DNA of 64,000 nt from Mayamaea pseudoterrestris (taxonomy: Eukaryota > Bacillariophyta > Bacillariophyceae > Sellaphorales > Sellaphoraceae). The position numbers and the translations under genes were made by a program. Of this stretch, positions 1 through 9,000 are shown one piece after another. The first letter of the stretch is position 1; each line of letters opens with the position of its first letter. Below the pieces are notes generated by a model. The model was not told where the DNA came from, did not search any database, and saw only the letters and a program-made list of their open reading frames with translations. The stretch lies in contig BROI01000004.1 of assembly GCA_027923505.1 (NCBI GenBank), positions 248,001 to 312,000 of the forward strand. Direction: 5' to 3'.

Positions 1-196
1 ACGATAGCAGTAGATCAGTCACTTGTCCTCAGCATGTAACACTCCCTCTTTGACTAGGTTCGTCTATCTATTTGTACTGCACTACACAGAAATGGTGTGA
101 TCGAGGATCTTCCGCATCGCAGACGAATTCGATGAATGCTCGCGCGAGCTTCCATGTCGGAACGAGAAATAAATGGCGGTAACGAAGTGGTCCGGA

Positions 197-562
197 GGCA
201 ATAGTATGCATGACGTCATTGACACTGGCACTTGTTTCACAGTATTGTCACGTGACGCAGTTTTCATTGGCACTCGTTTCGCAATATTGCCTAGTGACGT
301 AGTTTTCATTGGTACTCGTTTCGTACTATTGCCTAGTGACGTAGTTTTCACTGGCATTCGTTTCATGTTACTGCCTTGTGACGTAATTGACACTGGCACT
401 CGTTTCACAATATTGCCTCGTGACGTAGTTTTCACTGGCACTCGTTTCGTCATATTGCCTCGTGACGTAGTTTACACTGGCACTCGTTTCGTACTATTGC
501 CATGTGACGTAATTGACACTGGCACTCGTTTCACAATATTGCCTCATGACGTAAACTGTGCA
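197..562 (+). repeat. 42-bp tandem array 1 with TGACG motifs
   Basis: Nine TGACG motifs start at 211, 253, 295, 337, 379, 421, 463, 505 and 547, every interval being exactly 42 bp. The unit runs TGACGTAGTTTTCACTGGCA, then CTCGTTTCG and a variable NNATATTGCCT-like tail. The first copy has the full palindrome TGACGTCA. Because 42 is 14 codons, the array is open in several frames on both strands, so the reading frames across it are artefacts. The motif strand points toward the gene starting at 674. The same unit recurs inverted at 21850-22170. A regulatory role is inference; it could be a plain minisatellite. Confidence 0.95.
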
Positions 563-673
563 GGTGGCGCGCCGTGGCTTGTTCCAACTCCAATTTTGCG
601 GCAATAACCACTCAAAGAGGTTGAGAAGAGGAGCAACACAGCAGCTCTCCTTCTTTTCCTACCATAGTTTAAT

Positions 674-1846
674 ATGCTTGATAGCATCTTGTCAATTTTC
701 GGTATTGGAAAGCGAGTCGCCGTTGAAAACATTGGCGAAACTCCAGCCGTGGCAGCCAACGACCATTTAGAACGAATGGAGGAGGATGCTCCAGTCTCAG
801 CCGTAAAGCAGGGGAGTTTAGTTGCTGCAGAAACAAATAATGGCGCTGACATGGACATTGTGCAAGATACTCCTCTTGAGCCTGATGCGTTGTATGGCTC
901 TGGCACTATTGTGTCAAGAGGAAAGGCAGATGCGTCGCCTGCGACGAAAATGAACACTAACGAGACTCGAGTCGTTGCAGAGCCCCAAAAACCAAGTAAA
1001 GATTCACGGATAGTTATTAAAGAGATTCCCGTCGCCACGAAACAGGAATCTGCGTCGCAAACGGCTGTTGCTCGAGACGGGCAGCAAAGAATACCTCCAC
1101 CCTCCTCGCCGTCAGTGTCAGCAACGAATACATCAATATCCACTCCATCTGAAACATCCAGTATAGATGATTGCGTATCAACATCTGTCCCTTTACAAGA
1201 ACGTAAAGCAGCATCAACTATGGACGAAAAGAATATATCTTCCTCCACCGCAGAGAATCGCGCATCTGCGCTAGTTGATGACATGAAAGGCTCGGCGCGA
1301 AACAATCCTATTACGCCGTTTGCTGGCTTGGCGTTACCAGCAGCCGAAACAACAGCAGCAGCCGAAGCAGCATCAGCTCCAAGTCCTCCTGTTCCTACGA
1401 AATGCTACAAGTGTCACAAGCGCCGGCCCGAGGGCTGCTCCAAGTCCGCCTGTTTCGCTTGCTGCGATGACTTGAGATGCGTTCCGCACAAGCGCACACG
1501 CGATCAAGCATTGCTGAAGACGCAAATACTGCAAGGCACAACACCCATCCAACTACGCGCAGCCGAGATTCGCTCACGGCGGATTCCCGACAAGCGACGC
1601 TTCGTCAAGGAGCCAGGTTTTCTGTATACTGGCGATACAATAATGATATGGAATGTTCGCGAGTTTTTGAGCAATTCCAAGTGGAAAGATGATGCCATTC
1701 GCAAGTGTTTGCGGCGAATGGAGCGAAGCAAAGTTGGGAAGAAGCTCACAGCACAGAAGCGGCTTGGTAATAGTCGAAGGCGGTTTCGCCGTTTCATTCA
1801 ACGAAGACTGGAAGAAAACATGGCAAAGGAGCCGTCAGTCGCTTAA
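674..1846 (+). CDS. Hypothetical protein with Cys cluster and basic C-terminus
   Basis: Single-exon gene of 390 codons that I do not recognise. Residues 1-240 are low complexity (Ser, Thr, Ala, Glu) and probably disordered. Residues about 244-272 form a compact Cys cluster that starts CYKCHKRRPEGC and continues with C-x-x-CC and a final C-x-x-H, likely a zinc-binding fold. The last 90 residues are rich in Arg and Lys, ending in RRFRRFIQRR-like stretches, which suggests nucleic-acid binding or nuclear location (inference). The start is the first ATG after the 42-bp array, whose last motif lies 127 bp upstream. The gene converges on the SWIB gene with 36 bp between stop codons. Confidence 0.7.
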   Translation: MLDSILSIFGIGKRVAVENIGETPAVAANDHLERMEEDAPVSAVKQGSLVAAETNNGADMDIVQDTPLEPDALYGSGTIVSRGKADASPATKMNTNETRVVAEPQKPSKDSRIVIKEIPVATKQESASQTAVARDGQQRIPPPSSPSVSATNTSISTPSETSSIDDCVSTSVPLQERKAASTMDEKNISSSTAENRASALVDDMKGSARNNPITPFAGLALPAAETTAAAEAASAPSPPVPTKCYKCHKRRPEGCSKSACFACCDDLRCVPHKRTRDQALLKTQILQGTTPIQLRAAEIRSRRIPDKRRFVKEPGFLYTGDTIMIWNVREFLSNSKWKDDAIRKCLRRMERSKVGKKLTAQKRLGNSRRRFRRFIQRRLEENMAKEPSVA

Positions 1847-1882
1847 TGCAAATTGTAGCGCTATACATTTTAATGTAATTCT

Positions 1883-2794
1883 CTAATCGCTCTCATCCTC
1901 ATCAACTTCATTCTTCGCTTCATGTTCGTATGCACCCTTGTCAAGCTTCTCCAACAAATGCGGCGTTATAAATTGATTCATGGTGAACATGGTCACTTTA
2001 TCCTTCTTCATCACCTTTTTCAATGCATCGTCGCAAATAATTTCTCGCTTGTTGCTTGGATTCTGTAAATTGTGTGCCTTGATATAGACCCAAATTTCCG
2101 AAACTACTTGTGGTCGCGGCATAATTGGTTTGCCGACAACGGCGGCCAATTCGTCCGACAATAAAAAGGGTGGTTGGGTGCCAACCTTGCGCTTCTTTGG
2201 TGAAGCCTTTGTGGCAGACGCGGTCTTGCGCTTGCGCGACTCTCGCGTTGGCGTGTTGGACGAAAGATCGACTGGTTTGAAGGGGTGAATGTGAGCGCCA
2301 ACGTACTTGTTCATGGTGAACATTGTAAAAGTGTCGCAGCCGAAGACCTTCTTCATGGGTGCGTCTAACAAAATTTCCCTTCCATTGTTTGGATTTTGAA
2401 GGTTGTGCTCCTTGATGTATTCCCAAAGTTTCTTGACAATGGCAGTCCGAGCCATTTTGTTGCCAGCTCCCAAAAAGGCTGCTAGTGGCTCGCTGATTTC
2501 CTTCTCGGCGGCGAGTCCTCCGCCACCTTGTTTTGGTTTCTTCTTGAGTAGTAGTTCCAAATCCGAGTCCTCGCCATCGCTTTGGTGTTCATCTTCTTGC
2601 TCCTCGTCATCGGAATCTTCCGTCAGGGCATCCGTCAAGGCTTGCTTAATAAAGTCTTTGCGCGGCTTCAAATCAACGCCAAATTCTTTGGAAAGCTGCT
2701 TGATGAAACTCTTGATGGTCAAAGTCTCGGTATCGACTAACTTGACGAGCTCCTTGACTTTGATAACAACTTCATGATCGGATGGTTCCGTCAT
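1883..2794 (-). CDS. DEK-C and double SWIB/MDM2 domain protein
   Basis: 303 residues, single exon. The N-terminus (about 1-60) resembles the DEK C-terminal helical domain, followed by an acidic linker (EDSDDEEQEDE). Two SWIB domains follow at about 98-175 and 208-285; both carry the W-x-YIK-x-HNLQNP core and the FTMFTMN end. SWIB proteins are found in SWI/SNF-type remodelling complexes and, as UAF30/Spp27 homologues, in the RNA polymerase I upstream activation factor; the DEK-C plus SWIB arrangement is the Spp27 type. A nuclear role in chromatin or rDNA transcription is inferred from family. The two SWIB copies are clearly related to each other, suggesting internal duplication. Divergent from the gene at 3079. 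Confidence 0.9.
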   Translation of the reverse strand: MTEPSDHEVVIKVKELVKLVDTETLTIKSFIKQLSKEFGVDLKPRKDFIKQALTDALTEDSDDEEQEDEHQSDGEDSDLELLLKKKPKQGGGGLAAEKEISEPLAAFLGAGNKMARTAIVKKLWEYIKEHNLQNPNNGREILLDAPMKKVFGCDTFTMFTMNKYVGAHIHPFKPVDLSSNTPTRESRKRKTASATKASPKKRKVGTQPPFLLSDELAAVVGKPIMPRPQVVSEIWVYIKAHNLQNPSNKREIICDDALKKVMKKDKVTMFTMNQFITPHLLEKLDKGAYEHEAKNEVDEDESD

Positions 2795-3078
2795 AGCGAT
2801 AGAATATCGTTAACGATTGCAATGAACCGTTGGAATGCTTCAAGTCTCACGCTGTGAACGAACCTCTTCTTTCGTGGGTCATGTTGTTGGCGGCCCTCGT
2901 GTTCGCCGAAAGCGAAGCGCGGCCGCCGCGCTTTCAGTAACGGACCGACACGCCAAAATTTGAAACGGACCCGCGCTGCCATGACTGCGTGAACAACGAC
3001 CAAGTCGTTCCATCCTTGACAGCACCTTTGTCCTGCAGCAGCGCTATTAGTTAACCTGCGACTACCTCTACATACACT
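2795..3078. promoter_or_regulatory. Shared divergent promoter region
   Basis: 284 bp between the start codons of the SWIB gene and the giant STAND gene. It must hold both promoters and 5' leaders. I see no clear TATA box and no repeat. Confidence 0.4.
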
Positions 3079-6000
3079 ATGGAAGACTCGGCAAGCCATA
3101 CTGACGATGGAGCTTCTCAATACTCTGATGACGAAGGCTCGTACCATAGCGATGGTAATGGCTCCTATAGCGACGAACAATCGCAGCACTGCGGTTCAGC
3201 TGGAGCATCAATTCGTTCCGACGACGACAATGGTCGCAACAGACGGAGAAGAGGACGGGATCAATTAGCAAATGACAATGCAAGCTACGACTCCCAGCAA
3301 GAAAATTCTCAGGAAGGCAGTTACGACTCTCGCTCTCAGGCTGCATCTTCGCAGCAATCAGAGGCTCATGACGGTCAAAGCGACTACACTGGAGGTGACG
3401 ATGGATCACGTTCCTACTATAGCGACGAGCGATCAGGCAGTCAGCGAGACGATGACTATAGCAGAGGCTCGCAGTCTCGAGGGTCGCGCTCCTACTACTC
3501 GGGCGACGATGACGAGCGTTCCTACAGGTCGGGCTCGGATCAAGGGTCTCGTTCCTACTACTCGGACGAGGAACGTAGCCGATCATATCCAGGCTCGGAA
3601 CGATCTCGATCACCAGACTCATCTTATGCAAGCCAGAGTCAGTCAACCTACGAACAATCCCATGATATGCTTTCGCTAATACAGGAGGAAGACTCCAGGG
3701 CGGAGCAATCCATAATATCGGGCCCTTCGGTGATTGCAGAGGCATGGGAGCGAGAACAACGAAATGAAGCGGCGGTGCAGGAAGCTAGCGAAGACTACTG
3801 TAAGAGTAAAAAAATTTTTGTTTCGCAGCAGAGTCAGTCATTGCACGAGTCTCAACCACAAAAGTTCGATGGAGATGACACTGATCATGGCGACGACCAT
3901 CACGACGACGACGACAGTCGCTATAATGATCATGGCGACGACCATCACGATGATGACAGTCGCTCGCAACATTCGCAATCGTCCTTCAACTCGCAATCTA
4001 ATGGTTCACATTCGCAACAATCTGCCGGAAGCGATGCATTGTCATTGGAACGTAGTCGAACTGCACCGTTTGACGCAGGTTTTGGACAAATAGGTGAAGT
4101 GCACCAAAATAAAAACCAAAGAAACGGAGGAGACGACGACTTTGGGTTTGGCAATGATGCGTTTAGCGATGACGCTTTTGCAGACAATGTTTCACCGTTT
4201 GGTGACGGAGGTGCAGATTTCAGAAACAGCGAATTTGCTCCATCTGAGTCGGCTTTTGACACTGGTTTTAATGGCAATAATGAGTCGTCATTCGGTGCTA
4301 ATTTCAGCAATGGTGAAGATGCAAAAGTGCTTGGGCCGGGAGGCCAGGCAGACGCAGGGAGCTCCTCGTCTGACGCAAAAGTAGAATCTGACGATTGTAG
4401 TGGGAACGTTTGGGGTGATCGTGCTTTCCCTGAGTCTTCGCAGAATGAATCGTCGGTAATACTGTCAAGTAAAACTCCTGGTCGTATTTCAGCCGATAAA
4501 TTTGTACAAAACTCAGTGCGACCCCCAAGTTCTCGCCAAGTAAACGAGCATCCTACTGAAAGTGCTTCAAGCGCTCGTGTGGTGGCTACCTCGAGAGTCC
4601 AAGCATTAACAATGGCATTTAACCAGTCGGATCCGAGACAAAGAGCTGCGATGCTCTTGGCAAAGGCTGGTGATGCTTTTGATACCAACGACACTGCTGT
4701 CGATAGTTCCGCGAGCGAGCATTCTCAACGGAGCAATATTTCATCGCGATCTGGTTCCGACTCCTTGGTTGCAGACAACCAAAATAATCAGTTCGTTGGA
4801 GAAGACTCTCATCATTCAGGCCAAAGCCATAGCGGAATGTCAGCAAATGCAGCAGCTTGTAACGGTGGGAGAGATTTCGTCGACGCCGAAGGTGGTGAAA
4901 GTGCTGCAGAGTTGGAAGAACTTGAAGATTCACTGTCAATATCTAATCTTGAAGACTCATACCCTGGCCCATCCACTACGCGAAACAGGCAGCCTGACTC
5001 GAATAGATCTACAGAAAATGACTCAACCGAGGATGGCTCTCTGCAATCACGAGGATCAATAGCGAATTCGGACTCAAACGATAACAATCAGTTGATGGAG
5101 CAAAACTCAGATTCCCTAAGCGGGATACATACGAATGGCAAAAATCAATTTCCGACGGTCAAAGATGATCATTCTCTAGCTTGTGGCTCCCGAGGCCCTC
5201 GGTCGCACACGGAAGGGAGCGAAACTTCGTTTAAAAGTCTGCAAGAGTCGTGCTCCACGTCTGCGAGGAGCCACTCCCCGTCTTCAGCTGGATCGGCAGC
5301 GGATCTTTCGCGAGCAAGTGGCAATGGATCGCGAGGTTCTGAATCGTTTTCTCGTTTAGAAAGAAGTAATTCGCTTTCCGCTGACAGGTCAGACGCGTCA
5401 TATTCACAAGAAAGCAATCAACGATCGCGGGATTCTGGTTCAATTTCGCACTCAGAAGTGACCCGCTCTTCCTCGCCTGCCCAATCAGATGCATCTTTTT
5501 CGCAAAAAAGCGAAGATCGATCACGTGTATCAGAGTCATACTCGCAGTCGGAAAGAACCCGCTCCGTTTCGCCTGATGCGTCTGATTCGCAAAGAAGCGG
5601 CGATCGATCAGGTGTATCAGAGTCTTTTTCGCAGTCGGAAAGAACTCGTTCATCTTCGCCTGACGGAACAAATGCGACAGACTCTAAAAGAAGCGGCGAC
5701 CGTTCGCTGTCGGACAGAAGCTCATCGCCGTCGGGTTCATACTCCCACAGATCAGAAGATCGTTCAGTGACGAATAACTCCCAGACGCTTTCAAATCACA
5801 GTGATTATCACTCCGAGTCGTCGTCAATGGATGAATATCCGCCTTCGCATAGCCCGTCAAAGACATATGGAATGCATGCGTCAAATGCTCAGAATAGCAC
5901 AGGTACAAATGGATCAACAATGAATGATAGCACACCCTCGTTTGCTAACGAATCATCTGTAGAGCTAGGTGATAGTTTTAAGGACGAGTCGACATCCGAG

Positions 6001-9000
6001 CAAAGCCATACTGATCATGGACAGGTATATGTGGGTGCAACAGTTTTGAATGACAGCAGCGCCGGCAGTAGCGCAGCAGATTCATTTGCTGCAGAATCGT
6101 TTGCAAACGAATCAATTACTGACGGTTTCGACGACTCACCGGCACGAAATCCAGCGTCGGGTTCACCGCGTTCCCACTTAAAACCCAGTCCCGCTGTCGA
6201 TATCGAAAATGGCCAAGTCAATGAGGAGGCAACGCGAGTGTTTGAGAATCATGAGCAACAAGACGGATCACTTAGTGCTGACGCGGAAAACTCCTACAGT
6301 AGCGGCGATGAGGAAGACTCATTTTTTGAGAAAACGCTCATTGCGCAAGAACCTGACATGCTACCGCGCATTACAGAGCATAGCGTGGCTGAGAAATCTA
6401 ACTTTGACGAATCAGAATTTGGTCATTCGGCGCACGCAAGTGTCGGGGAGCTGAGCTTGAGAAGCATATTTTCATCGTCGAGCCGACGATCCCGTGTTCG
6501 ACGGGGCGCTGCGGGTTCCGTCGTTAGTGGTGCAAGTGGCATTCATAGTGTCGACACGCTTGACGTCTCAATCGTCAGTGGCATGAGCAATTATTCGGAA
6601 CAAGTAGAGGAGAAGGGACGAGGCTTAGCTCAGAAGAAAGGATACTCGCGAGAACAGATGAGGAAACTTCGACATGACCGACAAAAAGGTGACAGTGGAG
6701 AGTCAGCGACGGGTGAGGAGGCGAGCCGCGGAACGAGTGTCGGCAAAGGTTACAACGCGAAGAGGTCACGGAGCAAGCGTGCTAAAGTCAAAGTAAAAAG
6801 TGACTCTCTTTTAACTCTAGTCGCTAATGTGTCTGAAGCTATGGATGACATCGATAAAGAGGTTTTGGACGAAGAAGAAAAGAAGGAAGACGATGCATCA
6901 TCGGCAAAAGAGCTTCTTCTGGGTTTTGAAGCTCTCGTCGGAATTATCTTGCAATTTTCGGATGAGTTGGAGTTGATGTCGACCTTTGCAAGAAAAAGGG
7001 ATGCTGCTTCAATTGATGCATTACAAAGTCTTATTAACTTCGCTCCTGTTATAGATGACGTTTTCGTCGAGCTAAATCCGATTCTGCAGCAATGTTTAGT
7101 GGACGACGTCGATGAAGAAATGAATGATCTTTTGTATGGAATGAATTTGACTCTAGATTTGCTGTGCGAGATGACACACCTAGTCGGAGAGCGCCAGGAA
7201 TGGAACATCAGGGCCAACACCTCTTACGTGACATTGCTTGAGCTGTTATCTCGGGACGCTCTCGAAGTCGCGTGTATTTTTGATGACATCGACACACCTG
7301 AATATGAGTTGACTGAGCAGATTGAGGATGCGTGGTCAAATACGGGCCATGAAGAAGAGTTCAAAACGCTTCAAGTGACTGCCGACCTCACGATATTTCG
7401 CCAGATTTGTTATGATGTCATGCTTAGTGTGGACCATTGGTGTCCCGATATCAACACTCTTATGGATATATGCGGCATCGATGACACGATGCTCGAGAAT
7501 GAAACTGTAGAGGACCATCCCGATGATCGTATGTTTGAAACGCCCGAAACGGCGCTGCAGGTTCTAGAAAAGATTAACGGTGATGTTCTTCCTCGAACTG
7601 TGACCATGTCGAGAGTAATGCGGCGAATTATGCCAACTGATTTTATAACGGACCAATTGCAACGAGACCACATCCAAATGTTAAAAAGCACGGTCAGAGA
7701 CCAACTGGGACTCCCCGTGTCGAACTTAGTTGCCATCTCTTCCGCCCCAGAAGTGCTTAATGAGCCCGAATCACCCGGCATTGCTGGTGTTGGCAAGACC
7801 ACACTGGCTGCCATGGTGGCCAACCATCCCGACACTCGCAAGTTCTTTAATGATGGCATAGCGTGGATTCATATCGGCCAGAAGGAAGTGACTTACACGC
7901 GATATATACAATGCCTTCGGGAATTGATGGCTCAAATTGATATCGGAGATGACGAGGAACCGCTTTTCCCGGAATTGCTACACGTTCCATGCGAGTCGCA
8001 AGCAAGAAGGCGACGACGTGAGGAGGGATTCATGATGTATGCCCGTGAAATCATGGTCGATTTCCTTCAGTTTCGTAATGTCCTGATTATTTTGGACGAC
8101 GTCAGCTTCGAGCCCGATTTGGACTGGTTTGATTTTGATCCTGCTGCCCTTCAAACGGACGAAACCGACGACGAGTTTTCGTGCGTAATCCTTGTAACGA
8201 CACGCTGTCGAAACCTACTGCCTGCTGCGGACACGATTGAAGTTGACATGCTATCGAAAAGGGATTCAATCAAATTGCTGGTGCAGGAGTCTGGAGAGCT
8301 TGCCTCGAGTTTAAGTGCGTCGGCTCAAACCGAATCGGTTGTCAAAGAGTGCGCGTATCATCCATTGGCGGTGAAAAGTGTTGGACGTTGGCTTAATTTG
8401 AAGCATGCTACCGCTGGAGTATCCGATACGAATAGCGAAATGCACCAGGACGTCATTAACTCAATTGAAATGATTTTGAAAAGCGCCAATCAGGAAGATG
8501 CCGACATGATGTACGAGATATTGAATATGAGTCTTAGTCCGGCTATCAATGGCGAACCAACAAACATCATTAAATTTTGCTTTGCGGCTTTTGTACTGGT
8601 ATTTTGCGATAAGAACCAGATATCTGATTTCGCGCTAGCTGACGCTACGCCGATCGTTCCGCTTACAATTGCCGAGACACTTTTCGAGGCTCTTTTGCAA
8701 ACTGAAGAGCAAACATTGCTGCAAGAAGGAAGCTTATTTTACGCTCAAAAGAAGGAAGCCGCCGTTCTGATACCGGAGGCGCTCTCAGCTTTGGGTGTGT
8801 TGAAGGTGATTATCACTTTTACAGCCGCCGAGTCAACAGAGGAGGACAGCCAACCTGATGAGATAGAAGAAAAGTACCTGCAAGTCATGCATGCTGTCCA
8901 AGAGGAGTACGGCGAATACTTGTACCAAGAGGAGACGACGCTTGCGGACTTGACCAAAGACGCGCAGGAACGATGGAACCGGGCATTTGGTTTGGCTTAC

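Noticed and set aside
197-562. CRISPR-like array
   Set aside because: The whole 42-bp unit repeats without distinct spacers, and the genome is eukaryotic.
82-607. Long open frames on both strands across array 1 (and 21811-22053 across array 2)
   Set aside because: They arise because the repeat period is 14 codons without stops; the encoded proteins are pure repeat with no folded domain.
544-1305. 253-codon minus-strand frame
   Set aside because: It is the antisense shadow of the gene at 674-1846 and shows no domain.
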